64,000 bases of DNA from Croceivirga sp. (GTDB taxonomy: Bacteria; Bacteroidota; Bacteroidia; Flavobacteriales; Flavobacteriaceae): assembly GCA_028284285.1 (NCBI GenBank), contig JANQSA010000059.1, forward strand, positions 24,806 to 88,805. Reading direction: 5' to 3'. How positions within the stretch are numbered: position 1 is the stretch's first letter; each line of letters starts with the position of its first letter. Below the pieces are notes generated by a model that was not told the origin of the DNA, did no database searches, and saw only the letters and a program-made list of their open reading frames with translations. The position numbers were made by a program, and so were the translations under genes. This document shows positions 9,621-19,195 of this stretch, piece by piece.

Positions 9621-10211
9621 CTACTCGTTTTTAAAGATTTGTACCCATTTCGGGCTAAGGTGTGCATTCAACAATTCGGCCACTTCTTCCGGTGAAATAT
9701 GGTAGCTCCATCCCTGGTCGGTTTTCGTAATGGCGAACCCGTTGTGCAGAGAAGGATCCCCGCTAATGGAAGTGAGATCATCCGAGGTTTGCAAGCGCTT
9801 CTGGATTTGAGCGGCCAATTGTGTTTCCAGCTTTTCAGGAAGTTTGAGCGTTACGCCGCTATCCACATTTTCCACAATCTTTAAAATGGCATTTTCCATA
9901 AGATCCGGCGTAAAGGCGACTTCCACTTCATTTTCGAGAACGGCCCCAAGTAGCTTTAACAAATCATGACGCACCGACACGGTCACATCCCTTGCGGCTT
10001 GTTGGAGGGCTGCTTCTCCTTTATTGCGGGTATCTTGTGCTTCTTTCTCAGCGCTATTAAGCAACTCCTCCCTTTTAGCTTCTGCTTCTTTAATAATTTT
10101 TTGAGCCTGTTCCTGTGCCTTATCCAGGATTTCCATGGCTTGTTTGTCCGCAGCTTCTATGGCTTCGGATTTCAGGGTGTTTATCAATTTGTCCAGGCTT
10201 TTCTCACTCAT
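9621..10211 (-). CDS. ntpE: V-type ATPase subunit E (peripheral stalk)
   Basis: The protein has 196 residues. The N-terminal half is a long charged helix rich in Ala, Glu and Lys (AIEAADKQAMEILDKAQEQA), which forms the stator coiled coil. The C-terminal half is a compact alpha/beta domain that binds the A3B3 head. The start overlaps the end of subunit B by 8 bp. In spirochaetes and chlamydiae E usually precedes A; here it follows B, so the gene order differs. Confidence 0.85.
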   Translation of the reverse strand: MSEKSLDKLINTLKSEAIEAADKQAMEILDKAQEQAQKIIKEAEAKREELLNSAEKEAQDTRNKGEAALQQAARDVTVSVRHDLLKLLGAVLENEVEVAFTPDLMENAILKIVENVDSGVTLKLPEKLETQLAAQIQKRLQTSDDLTSISGDPSLHNGFAITKTDQGWSYHISPEEVAELLNAHLSPKWVQIFKNE

Positions 10212-11535
10212 GGGGTATCTCTTTTAAAATTTTGAACTTCCCTTTTTCTGGCCAATACGCTTCAATCAACTTTGAAGACAAGCCTACTTCTTCTTTTTTG
10301 AAGTGCATGGAGAGGATATCCCAACAAAGGTCCAGGGCATCTTCCAATTCCAAATAGCGAAAAGGGTCCATTAATTCCCTTTGAAAGGTCTTTCGATATT
10401 CCAACAATCGCAGGGAGTAGTCGTCTTTAACAGAACCAAATTTCTGTGCCTTTACCCGTTCTTCGGCCTCAGACAGCAGGCGGGCCATGGCATTCATAAT
10501 ACTCCTGTGGTCGGAACGTGTCCGATCGTTAACCTGTTGTTTCAGGCGGCTTAAGGACCCAAACAGTTCCAGATAACCGTCCTTCATAAAGAACTGGCCT
10601 TCTGTGATGTATCCTGTATTGTCAGGTACGGGATGGGTCACATCATCCATGGTGGTTACCCCCAGAATGGTCAGGCTTCCTGCACTTTCTATGTCAGCGG
10701 CCTTTTCATAGCGACTGGCCAACTGCGAATACAGGTCGCCGGGATACCCTTGATTGGCAGGAATTTGATCCTGAGCATTGGCCACCTGGCGCAAATAGTC
10801 CGACCATTGCGTCATATCGGATAGTAGGACAAATACATTTTTGCCCTGCAAAGCAAATTTTTCCGCTACGGCCAGGGCCAAATCGGGCACCATTAGACCT
10901 TCTACGATAGAGTCTCTATGGGTGTGTATGAACATGATAGTCCTGTTCTTGCTTCCGGCTTCTTCAATACGCTGCCTGAAGTAGTGGAACTCGTCATATT
11001 TGAGGCCTACTCCACCGATAATAATAACATCTGCATCGGTCTGAGTGGCGATGTTGGCCAACAAGCGGTTATACGGTTCGCCCGCCTTGGCGAAAATGGG
11101 TATTTTTTGGGAGCGTACCAGCGTGTTAAATACATCAATCATAGGTACCCCGGTACGGATCATATCCTTGGGGATCAATCGTTTTACGGGATTGATAGAA
11201 GGTCCGGCTACTCGAACCATATCTGCCAGTAGTTCGGGACCTCCGTCTATGGGCTGGCCGACACCGGAATAGACCCTTCCCAACATGTCATCGGAAAAGC
11301 CTACCTGAAGAGGCTTGCCCAAAAAGCGAATCTTGCAGTCGGTGGAAACTCCAAATCCACCTCCAAAAAGTTGAAGGGTTACCTGTTCTCCGTCCAAAGC
11401 AATGACCTGGGCAAAGGCTTTTTGTCCATTGGGGTAAATTACTTCAGCCAGCTCTTTGTTATGGACCCCTTTGGCCTTAATGCTTAAAATGGCCCGCCCG
11501 ATACTGTCTATATTCTCATACGTTTTCTGCAACAT
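10204..11535 (-). CDS. ntpB: V-type ATPase subunit B (non-catalytic)
   Basis: The protein has 443 residues and lacks a canonical P-loop, as expected for the non-catalytic B subunit. A family block SDMTQWSDYLRQVANAQ is followed by NQGYPGDLYSQLASRYEKA, matching the DMT...GYPGYMYTDLA signature. GEPYNRLLANIA occupies the place of the degenerate P-loop. The start overlaps the end of subunit A by 20 bp, which is consistent with coupled translation and fixed A3B3 stoichiometry. Confidence 0.95.
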   Translation of the reverse strand: MLQKTYENIDSIGRAILSIKAKGVHNKELAEVIYPNGQKAFAQVIALDGEQVTLQLFGGGFGVSTDCKIRFLGKPLQVGFSDDMLGRVYSGVGQPIDGGPELLADMVRVAGPSINPVKRLIPKDMIRTGVPMIDVFNTLVRSQKIPIFAKAGEPYNRLLANIATQTDADVIIIGGVGLKYDEFHYFRQRIEEAGSKNRTIMFIHTHRDSIVEGLMVPDLALAVAEKFALQGKNVFVLLSDMTQWSDYLRQVANAQDQIPANQGYPGDLYSQLASRYEKAADIESAGSLTILGVTTMDDVTHPVPDNTGYITEGQFFMKDGYLELFGSLSRLKQQVNDRTRSDHRSIMNAMARLLSEAEERVKAQKFGSVKDDYSLRLLEYRKTFQRELMDPFRYLELEDALDLCWDILSMHFKKEEVGLSSKLIEAYWPEKGKFKILKEIPHE

Positions 11536-13261
11536 GCCCCCGTTTTTTTACCAAGTTCAATAGTTTCGTTTTTTGTTTTTCAAATTCCTCTTCATCCAGT
11601 CTCATATAGTTCCAATCCAGGAAGGCTTGCCGAATAAAATTAAAGTGTGATCGTATCTCTTCTTTCCCTTCAACATTTACGGGTGTATCAATAATTTCTT
11701 TGACCATATCGAACATTAGGCGTAACCTATCCGGTGTGGTGACACCGTCTACTTCGTGAAAACTGTTCTGCTGCAGGAATACGGCATCCAGTAGTTCGGC
11801 CTTTTGATAGCGGATATAGGATGCATCGGTAATACCTTTTTCACCCATCAGGATTATGTTGGAGGCTATGGTCTTGCCATCACGTAGCAGTTCCATTAAA
11901 TAGGTCACCTCTTCTTGTTCCAGGAGCGAAGGGTATTTGGAATTACTGTCTATACGGTCAATGGCGGGATATTTTCGTGCATCGGATAATGCCCGGGACA
12001 GTCCCCAAAAGGAACCGGTGCTCAGGAGGGTGGCCTGGGTAACGGGTTCATCAAAGTTTCCACCGGCAGGGGAGACCGTGCCTATAATACTCAATGAACT
12101 GGTAGTACCATCCTGAAGGATTTCCACCCCTGCCCGGTCATAAAAAGCTGAGATCAGGGTAGAAATGTACATGGGAAATGCTTCAGGGCCCGGGATTTCT
12201 TCTTTTCTTCCCGACGTCTCACGCAGGGCCTGCGCCCAACGTGAAGTGGAATCGGCCAGGATTAACACATTCAATCCTTGCTTGCGATAGTATTCCCCAA
12301 CCGTTGTAGCCATATATACGGAAGCTTCACGGGCGGCTACCGGCATAGAAGAGGTATTACCTACGATGTAGGTTCGATCCATCAATGATTTTCCGGTTCT
12401 GGGGTCGATCAGTTCAGGAAAATCCTTAAAGACTTCTACGGCCTCTCCTGCCCTTTCACCACAGGCGGCTATAATGACCACATCTGCCTGAGAGTGTCGG
12501 GCTAAACTGTGTTGCAAAACGGTTTTTCCAGCGCCAAAGGGCCCCGGATTACAGGCGGTTCCCCCATAAGCTATTGGAAAAAGGGCATCAAGAATGCGAA
12601 TTCCGGTCGGCATGGATTGTTCAGGTACGGAACGCTCGTTAAAAGGCATGGGTTGTTTTACCGGCCATTCAAAAGCCATTTTGAGTTGGGTGATATTGCC
12701 TGTGGCGTCTTTTACTGAGGCTATAGGTTCATCAACGGTATACTCTCCTTCGGCAGCAATAGTTTCAATAGTGTAGCTGCCCTGAAGGGAAAAAGGGACA
12801 AAAATTTTATGTTCAAACAATTTTTCCGGAACAGTGCCCAGTACCGAACCGCCTGTAACCGTATCTCCTTTATTCACCTTGGGGGTAAAACGCCATTTGG
12901 TGCGATTGTCAAGAGGGTCTACCTCAATGCCTCTCTCTAAAAACCACTCAATCTTTCCCAGTTCATACAAGGGATTCTGAAGGCCATCCGTTACGGAACC
13001 CAGGATGCCGGGCCCTAGTTTAACCGCCAGGGGAAGACCCGTAAATTCAACGGGATCACCCACTTTCATCCAACTCGTGTCCTCAAAGACCTGCAAGTAG
13101 ACCACGTCACTACTTTTCACATCAATGACCTCAGCTTTGAGTCGTTTACCATCCTCGACAATGATATACGCCACCTCTCCGTTCATGACGGCCCCTTCTG
13201 TAGTCTGAGCCCCTACAAGCGACTCATTGACACTCATTACTTTTCCTTTTGCTTTTTGCAT
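11516..13261 (-). CDS. ntpA: V-type ATPase subunit A (catalytic)
   Basis: The protein has 581 residues, typical for the catalytic A subunit. The Walker A motif GPFGAGKT lies near residues 240-247 and is followed by the CGERAGE block that supplies the catalytic glutamate. The non-homologous insertion typical of V/A-type A subunits (residues about 110-190) is present. The enzyme either hydrolyses ATP to pump ions or makes ATP from an ion gradient; direction cannot be read from the sequence. It lies 16 bp after a universal stress protein gene on the same strand, which may lead the operon. Confidence 0.96.
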   Translation of the reverse strand: MQKAKGKVMSVNESLVGAQTTEGAVMNGEVAYIIVEDGKRLKAEVIDVKSSDVVYLQVFEDTSWMKVGDPVEFTGLPLAVKLGPGILGSVTDGLQNPLYELGKIEWFLERGIEVDPLDNRTKWRFTPKVNKGDTVTGGSVLGTVPEKLFEHKIFVPFSLQGSYTIETIAAEGEYTVDEPIASVKDATGNITQLKMAFEWPVKQPMPFNERSVPEQSMPTGIRILDALFPIAYGGTACNPGPFGAGKTVLQHSLARHSQADVVIIAACGERAGEAVEVFKDFPELIDPRTGKSLMDRTYIVGNTSSMPVAAREASVYMATTVGEYYRKQGLNVLILADSTSRWAQALRETSGRKEEIPGPEAFPMYISTLISAFYDRAGVEILQDGTTSSLSIIGTVSPAGGNFDEPVTQATLLSTGSFWGLSRALSDARKYPAIDRIDSNSKYPSLLEQEEVTYLMELLRDGKTIASNIILMGEKGITDASYIRYQKAELLDAVFLQQNSFHEVDGVTTPDRLRLMFDMVKEIIDTPVNVEGKEEIRSHFNFIRQAFLDWNYMRLDEEEFEKQKTKLLNLVKKRGHVAENV

Positions 13262-13277
13262 CTGTTATGAATATTTC

Positions 13278-14420
13278 TCAGCTACCGCGAAGTTTGCGTA
13301 CCTCTTCTTCTATTTTTTGATACCATATCTTTTCCATGATATCCTTAGCATTCATTTTATATACATTGGCTCTGTGCGGCTGGTTTAATTTTTCGTAAAC
13401 CTTTGCCAGCCCCTGGTAGGCAGGTACATGCATATCATTGATGGTAAGACAAGCTTTTAAATGGCCTATAGCTTCTTCATAAAAACCATTATCTATTAGT
13501 TCCATCGCTGTTTTATGAAGTTGTTCAATATCCCTGATATGCGTTTCCAACTGTAAGGAGATAACGTCTTCAGATTTTAAAGTAAGAAAGGAACAGGGAA
13601 CTTCCCGTACCACTTTTTCGGTTACACTACCCATAAACATCCTGTTTAGACCTGTTCTTCCTGAAGTGCCCATGATAAGCAAATCAATCATCCTTTTGGA
13701 AACAGTGCTGAGTATTTCTTCCGAAGGATTACCCTTTGGGGACTCCTTGGTCCAGTTGACATCCATTAAGTTGAAGTCCTTCAAAAACGTATCAAATTTT
13801 TCTTTGTGTTGCTTACACCTGTTGTCATTTTCGGTTTCCAAATCATCTTCCGAAGGAAACCAGGACGATTTTGAGACTTCGCATACACTGAGAATGGTCA
13901 ATTCTGATTTGAATTTACGGGCCATGGTAATGGCATTCTTAAGTGCCCGTTTGGAAGGTTCGGAAAAATCAACCGGACATAATATATGGTGTACATTCAA
14001 CAGCACGCCTTCTTTGATTACAAAAACAGGCTTTTCACTTTTTTGGATGACGCGTTCGGCGGTAGTACCCAACCGGAAGGTATCTCCTTTTTGGGTTTCA
14101 CCGGAACCGAGCAGGATGAGATTGGCACCTGTATCAATTGCCGCCCTGGTAATGGCCTCATAGGGGGAGCCCACCATGAGCAGGGGTTGCTTCACTGTAA
14201 CGCCCTCGTTCCTGATAAGGTCTGCCGTTTCTTCTAATTTGGTCAAAGCCGTTTCGTTTAATAACGACTTTACTTTTTCATTCAAAATATCATCCGGAAG
14301 CACATGAATGGGAATAATAGTGGATTGAAAAATCTTGGCTAATTCTATAGCACTGGCCACTACGTTTTGGGATGATTTTCCAAAATCATGTGCTACTAAT
14401 ATCTTTTCCAAAAGTTTCAT
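13278..14420 (-). CDS. tandem universal stress protein with C-terminal TPR-like tail
   Basis: The 380-residue protein contains two Usp domains (about 1-140 and 142-285). Each has an ATP-type nucleotide loop: GSGETQKGDTFRLGTTA in the first and GTSGRTGLNRMFMGS in the second. Residues 295-370 form a helical repeat of TPR type (YEEAIGHLKACLTINDMHV), an unusual addition that could mediate protein contacts. It directly precedes the V-ATPase genes with a 16-bp gap, so it is probably the first gene of that transcript. A second Usp gene is divergently oriented 443 bp away. Confidence 0.88.
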   Translation of the reverse strand: MKLLEKILVAHDFGKSSQNVVASAIELAKIFQSTIIPIHVLPDDILNEKVKSLLNETALTKLEETADLIRNEGVTVKQPLLMVGSPYEAITRAAIDTGANLILLGSGETQKGDTFRLGTTAERVIQKSEKPVFVIKEGVLLNVHHILCPVDFSEPSKRALKNAITMARKFKSELTILSVCEVSKSSWFPSEDDLETENDNRCKQHKEKFDTFLKDFNLMDVNWTKESPKGNPSEEILSTVSKRMIDLLIMGTSGRTGLNRMFMGSVTEKVVREVPCSFLTLKSEDVISLQLETHIRDIEQLHKTAMELIDNGFYEEAIGHLKACLTINDMHVPAYQGLAKVYEKLNQPHRANVYKMNAKDIMEKIWYQKIEEEVRKLRGS

Positions 14421-14863
14421 ACTGTACTACTTTTGTTTTCAAGGGTTAAAGCTGATCAAGGGCCAGAGTTTATGCCCTTACATTTCAATAGAAACTGATT
14501 CTATTTGATATGTCTTGAATCTACAACACTAAATCTATTACCCAATTCTTTAGAGAAACTTAAGAAATGGGCACTCCTTGGAAATTAACATATAATTTTG
14601 AAGAAAGGCTCGGAGGGGAGTGCATTTAAAGGAGATCCGGATAGTGTAAGGAAGACAAGGTGCTTGTGGATTAGACGGAATTATTTTACAGATTTTTTGT
14701 ACTTCACTACTTTCTAAAGTTTTGCTAAAGAATCTGTTATTACATTTAAGAGTAAAAACAGAAAAAGAAGCTGTGCGTGTAAGATGAATGAGATGCTACA
14801 GTTGTAAAAGCAAGATTACAAACTAACCATAAGAATAGTCATTCTCCCTAAATGAATTAAAAA
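14421..14863. other. 443-bp divergent intergenic region between two stress protein genes
   Basis: This AT-rich spacer must hold promoters for the leftward Usp/V-ATPase operon and the rightward Usp/SDH genes. A TACATTTA at 14741-14748 on the plus strand, preceded by TTTG at 14721-14724, is a weak -7/-33 pair with short spacing and could serve the rightward gene about 115 bp downstream. No coding potential, convincing hairpin or clear operator is visible. Confidence 0.4.
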
Positions 14864-15658
14864 ATGAATAAAATTCTTGTTCCCGTAGATTTTTCAGATG
14901 CTTCTTCAGATGCATTAGCCTATGCCATCCGGCTTTTTGGGGCGTCCTCTTTGGAAATAACAGTACTGCACATTTATGGAGCAAGATCTACTGCGCTTCT
15001 GATGAAAAATATTGACGACGTACTGGAAAAGGATGCCAGGCGCAGGATGGATGAACTCCTGGAAAATGTTCAAAAAGAGTATCCGGATGTTGCTTTCATT
15101 CCCAAAATAACAAAGAACTATGCCGTATCCGCCATTGCCGCTTTGGGGGACAGTGGGCGTTATGATTTTATCGTCATGGGCACCAAAGGCGCCAGTGGAC
15201 TAAAAGAGGTATTTATGGGGAGTGTTGCCGGAGGAGTTGTATCCAAAACTACGGCTCCGGTAATCGTGGTGCCGTCGGGTCATACTTTTCGCCCTTTGGA
15301 ACAGATCGTATTTGCCGTAAGTGATGATCCGTTCTCAGATGCCAAAGTGATAGTCCCCTTACGCAAGTTAGCCACTATGCACAAGAGCAAGATCAAGGTC
15401 TTGCATATAGCCGATAAAAAAACGCCTCAAATTGAAAAGGCGCTAACGGCTATTGAGGACTTAAACCCTTCTGTTGATTACGCCTTTGGGACAGGGGATG
15501 TCAATAAGGATTTAAATAATTACCTGATGACGGATTTTTCCGGTATGCTATGCCTTATCCGGGCCAAGAAAGGATTTATGGATCGGCTTTTGAACGAAAG
15601 TGTTACCTTAAAGCAGACTTTCAACAGTCCTGTACCTTTACTTATACTTCATGATTAA
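14864..15658 (+). CDS. tandem universal stress protein
   Basis: The 264-residue protein has two Usp-like halves. The first ends with an intact nucleotide loop, GTKGASGLKEVFMGSVAGG. The second (from about residue 150) lacks the Gly-rich loop and is probably degenerate, a common arrangement in tandem Usp proteins. It begins a rightward run into sdhC with a 7-bp gap, so stress and respiratory genes are probably co-transcribed. The start is the ATG at 14864, where the typical MNKILVPVDFSD begins at once. Confidence 0.88.
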   Translation: MNKILVPVDFSDASSDALAYAIRLFGASSLEITVLHIYGARSTALLMKNIDDVLEKDARRRMDELLENVQKEYPDVAFIPKITKNYAVSAIAALGDSGRYDFIVMGTKGASGLKEVFMGSVAGGVVSKTTAPVIVVPSGHTFRPLEQIVFAVSDDPFSDAKVIVPLRKLATMHKSKIKVLHIADKKTPQIEKALTAIEDLNPSVDYAFGTGDVNKDLNNYLMTDFSGMLCLIRAKKGFMDRLLNESVTLKQTFNSPVPLLILHD

Positions 15659-15665
15659 GTAGCAG

Positions 15666-16319
15666 ATGTTTTTTAGAAAATCCATCATTGCCCTCACGGG
15701 TCTGTTCCTTTGTATTTTTCTAATTGTTCATTTATCCGCGAACAGTATTTTGCTGTTGCCGGAAGAGACGGCCAGGGGATTGTATAATTCCTATTCTACC
15801 ACTTTACGGGAAAGCCCATTGATCAAGATTGTGGCCTATGTACTGTACCTCTCTATTATTCTGCATGTGGTCTATGCGTTGTTGATCACCTTAAACAACC
15901 GCAGGGCCAAGTCCAAGGCTTACGCTGTGAACCGAAATAAGGAAAACAGCAGCTGGACTTCCCAAAACATGGGCCTTTTGGGGATTATGATCCTGCTGTT
16001 TATCGTGGTACATCTCGCCAACTTCTGGGCACGTATCAAATTGGGTATGGGGGAAGGAGTAGGTTTGGATGCCAATGGTCATGTGGATGTCTACGAAGTT
16101 ACCTACAGTCTTTTTCAGAACATGTATTACGTAGGCTTTTACAGTCTGTTAATGATACCATTAGGGTTGCATCTTCATCACGGACTGAAAAGTGCTTTTA
16201 TGACGCTGGGCTTTTACCATAAAAAAGGACTTAAGTTCCTTGCTAAGGCCGCTTTGGTGTACGCCGCCATAATGGCCATAGGGTTTGGGATCATTCCACT
16301 TATTGTATTTCTTAAATAA
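15666..16319 (+). CDS. sdhC: succinate dehydrogenase cytochrome b subunit
   Basis: The 217-residue integral membrane protein has five helices, the single-subunit anchor seen in Bacteroidota and other di-heme enzymes. It carries quinone and heme sites for succinate:quinone oxidoreductase. Histidines placed in helices are H22, H67, H116 and the H169/H171/H172 cluster, enough for two bis-His hemes. It is followed 7 bp later by the flavoprotein gene, so SDH anchor and catalytic subunits form one unit. Confidence 0.93.
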   Translation: MFFRKSIIALTGLFLCIFLIVHLSANSILLLPEETARGLYNSYSTTLRESPLIKIVAYVLYLSIILHVVYALLITLNNRRAKSKAYAVNRNKENSSWTSQNMGLLGIMILLFIVVHLANFWARIKLGMGEGVGLDANGHVDVYEVTYSLFQNMYYVGFYSLLMIPLGLHLHHGLKSAFMTLGFYHKKGLKFLAKAALVYAAIMAIGFGIIPLIVFLK

Positions 16320-16326
16320 CTGCAAG

Positions 16327-18234
16327 ATGTTGGACGCAAAAATTCCGGAAGGATCGTTGGAAAACAAATGGCGTAATTATCAGCTGAAGGCGCAACTCAT
16401 TAATCCGGCGAACAAGAAAAAACTGAATGTGATTGTGGTAGGTTCCGGGTTAGCAGGAGCAGGGGCTGCTGCCACACTTGCCGAATTGGGCTATGATGTA
16501 AAGTGTTTTTGTTATCAGGATTCGGCCCGCAGGGCACACTCTGTGGCTGCCCAGGGAGGGATCAATGCCGCAAAGAACTATCAGCATGACGGGGATAGCG
16601 TTTGGCGAATGTTCTACGATACCCTAAAAGGAGGTGATTTTCGTTCTCGTGAAGCGAACGTATTCCGACTGGCGGAACTCTCTGCTCCGCTTATCGACCA
16701 TTATGTGCAGCAGGGGGTACCCTTTGCCCGTGAATATGGAGGTGTGCTTGTAAATCGTAGTTTTGGGGGGGTACAGGTACAGCGTACCTTTTATGCCAGA
16801 GGGCAGACAGGACAACAACTTTTGTTGGCGGCTTATTCTCAGTTGTACAAAATGAAACGGGCCAAGAAGGTGGAAATGTTTCCACGCCACGAAATGTTGG
16901 ATATTGTTGTTATCGATGGAAAGGCCAAAGGAATCATTGCACGTGATTTGGTAACAGGACAGCTAAAGCGTTTCGCTGCGGATGCTGTGGTTTTGGCCAC
17001 CGGGGGCTACTCCCGGGTATTCCGACTTTCCACCCTGGCCATTGGCTGCAATGGAAGTGCTATTTGGAAAGCCCATAAACGCGGCGCATATTTTGCTGCC
17101 CCCAGTTTTACGCAAATACATCCTACCGCATTGCCTCAGACCAGCGAGGCACAGTCCAAATTGACCTTGATGTCCGAATCTTTAAGAAATGATGGTCGTA
17201 TCTGGGTGCCAAAAAAGAAAGAGGAAAGCCGAAAGGCCAACGAAATACCTGAGGAAGACCGGGATTATTACCTGGAGCGACGGTACCCCAGTTTCGGAAA
17301 CCTGGCCCCAAGAGATATTGCTTCAAGGGCAGCCAAAGAGCTTATTGATGCAGGTTTTGGGGTAGGCCGTCTCAAAAATGCAGTATATCTGGATTTTAAA
17401 CACGCTATTGAACACTTTGGCCTGGAGACCATAAAAGACAGATACGGTAATCTTTTTAAGATGTATAAAAAAATTACGGGAGTGGATGCCTATAAAGAAC
17501 CCATGCAAATCTCACCCGCAGCACACTTTTCAATGGGTGGGCTATGGGTAGATTATGAACTGATGACCACCATTCCTGGCTTGTATGCTATTGGGGAATG
17601 CAATTTTTCAGACCATGGAGCCAACCGCCTGGGAGCAAACTCCTTGTTGCAGGCAAGTATTGATGGGTATTTTGTGCTGCCCAACACTATAAATAATTAT
17701 CTGGCTTCCGCCTTGAAGGAGGATCATCCTACGACAGACCACCCTGAATTTGAAAAAGTAGAAAAAGAAGTTACAGAACAAATTAGCAGGTTGCTTGCTG
17801 TGAATGGCAATAAAACCGTGGATCATTTTCATCGTGAATTGGGTAAAGTGATGTGGCAGGAATGTGCCATGAGCAGAAACAAAGAAGGACTTGAAAAAGC
17901 CATTGTCCAAATTGAGGAGATCAAGGAAGCCTTTTGGAACGAGGTAAATGTTACCGGAGGACATTTGGAAATGAATACAGAGCTGGAAAAAGCATTACGC
18001 CTGGCAGACTTTATAGAGTTGGGCTTGCTGATGTGTAACGATGCCTTGCAACGTGAGGAATCTTGCGGTGCCCATTTTAGGGAGGAATACCAAACCAATG
18101 AAGGAGAGGCGCTTCGCAATGATGATACCTATTCGTATGTGTCGGCATGGGAATACTATCAGGGCGATTTCAAGTTACACAGAGAAGCCTTAACGTTCGA
18201 ATATGTGCAACCCACAGTTCGGAGCTATAAATAG
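16327..18234 (+). CDS. sdhA: succinate dehydrogenase flavoprotein subunit
   Basis: The 635-residue flavoprotein oxidises succinate. It has a Rossmann motif [12 protein letters not shown] near residue 38 and the covalent-FAD segment [13 protein letters not shown] with His near 71. Substrate-site blocks QIHPTALPQ and [12 protein letters not shown] are also present. The ATG at 16327 is chosen because it lies 7 bp after the sdhC stop and gives the family N-terminus; an earlier in-frame ATG at 16285 would overlap sdhC by 35 bp. The iron-sulfur subunit follows after 198 bp, an unusually wide gap inside an sdh operon. Confidence 0.96.
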   Translation: MLDAKIPEGSLENKWRNYQLKAQLINPANKKKLNVIVVGSGLAGAGAAATLAELGYDVKCFCYQDSARRAHSVAAQGGINAAKNYQHDGDSVWRMFYDTLKGGDFRSREANVFRLAELSAPLIDHYVQQGVPFAREYGGVLVNRSFGGVQVQRTFYARGQTGQQLLLAAYSQLYKMKRAKKVEMFPRHEMLDIVVIDGKAKGIIARDLVTGQLKRFAADAVVLATGGYSRVFRLSTLAIGCNGSAIWKAHKRGAYFAAPSFTQIHPTALPQTSEAQSKLTLMSESLRNDGRIWVPKKKEESRKANEIPEEDRDYYLERRYPSFGNLAPRDIASRAAKELIDAGFGVGRLKNAVYLDFKHAIEHFGLETIKDRYGNLFKMYKKITGVDAYKEPMQISPAAHFSMGGLWVDYELMTTIPGLYAIGECNFSDHGANRLGANSLLQASIDGYFVLPNTINNYLASALKEDHPTTDHPEFEKVEKEVTEQISRLLAVNGNKTVDHFHRELGKVMWQECAMSRNKEGLEKAIVQIEEIKEAFWNEVNVTGGHLEMNTELEKALRLADFIELGLLMCNDALQREESCGAHFREEYQTNEGEALRNDDTYSYVSAWEYYQGDFKLHREALTFEYVQPTVRSYK

Positions 18235-18432
18235 AAGTGGTATTGTCCGGTTAGGACAAAAGACGCTTCGCTTTTAGACATGAGACCTAAGGCTGTAGTA
18301 TAAGGTATTAAAAGTAATATTGAATTACGTCTCAAATGGAAAGGGTTTCGGTTAATGACAGCCCATCGCCAAAGTTTATGTAACAGATGATAATAAAGCT
18401 ATTGAAGAATTGCTGCTAAATCAAAATACGAT
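18235..18432. other. 198-bp sdhA-sdhB spacer with short hairpin
   Basis: The gap contains a 6-bp stem TTGTCC/GGACAA (18243-18259) followed by AAAAGACG. It then holds a low-complexity stretch resembling dispersed non-coding repeats of this group. There is no poly-T tract after the stem, so it is a poor terminator. It could instead be an RNA processing or stability element separating sdhCA from sdhB. No ORF of note is seen. Confidence 0.35.
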
Positions 18433-19176
18433 ATGAAGGTCACTTTTAAAATTTGGAGACAGGAGAACAAGAGCAGCAAGGGCAATTTTGAGTCCTATGA
18501 TGTAGAGGGGCTAACGGAAGACATGTCCTTTTTAGAGGCCTTGGACCATCTTAATGAGTTGTTGGTGGCACAAAATCAAAAAGTAATTGCTTTTGAATAC
18601 GATTGCAGGGAAGGTATCTGTGGTCAATGTGGTGTTTTTATCAATGGGCGTGCGCATGGCCCGCATGATCATATGACTACCTGCCAATTGCATATGCGTA
18701 GTTTCAAGGATGGGGAAACTATTGTAGTGGAACCCTGGCGCGCTACCGCTTTTCCCGTAATCAAGGATTTGGTGGTCGATCGCTCTGCCTTGGACAATAT
18801 CATAGAGAAGGGAGGATATATCTCGGCAAAAACCGGCACTGCAGCCGAAGCAAATGCCATCCTCATTGCAAAAAATGTGGCCGACAGGGCAATGGATGCA
18901 GCCGCCTGCATAGGTTGCGGAGCCTGTGTGGCTAGCTGTAAGAATTCTTCTGCGGCCTTGTTCACTGCTGCCAAGATCAATCACTTGAGCAGCCTGCCCC
19001 AGGGTAAGCATGAAGCCACTCAAAGAGTGTTGCAAATGACCCGGCAAATGGAACTGGAAGGATTTGGTAGCTGTACTTTTACAGGCGCCTGTGAAGTAGA
19101 ATGCCCGGAAGGCATTTCTTTAACCAATATTGCTGAGATGAATGCCAGAAGGGCCAAAGCCAAATGGTTAGGATAG
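18433..19176 (+). CDS. sdhB: succinate dehydrogenase iron-sulfur subunit
   Basis: The 247-residue protein carries three iron-sulfur centres that pass electrons from FAD to the membrane anchor. The [2Fe-2S] ligands are C58, C63, C66 and C84 (CREGICGQC then TTC). The ferredoxin-type cluster motif CIGCGACVASC spans C159-C169, and the last set is C214, C220 and C224 (CTFTGACEVEC). Length and motif spacing are standard for the Bacteroidota branch. The Na/Pi-type transporter gene starts 19 bp later. Confidence 0.96.
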   Translation: MKVTFKIWRQENKSSKGNFESYDVEGLTEDMSFLEALDHLNELLVAQNQKVIAFEYDCREGICGQCGVFINGRAHGPHDHMTTCQLHMRSFKDGETIVVEPWRATAFPVIKDLVVDRSALDNIIEKGGYISAKTGTAAEANAILIAKNVADRAMDAAACIGCGACVASCKNSSAALFTAAKINHLSSLPQGKHEATQRVLQMTRQMELEGFGSCTFTGACEVECPEGISLTNIAEMNARRAKAKWLG

Positions 19177-19195
19177 TATAAAGCAGTTAAAGCTA

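Noticed and set aside
16285..16326. Earlier sdhA start overlapping sdhC
   Set aside because: It would overlap sdhC by 35 bp with a leader unlike the family; 16327 fits.
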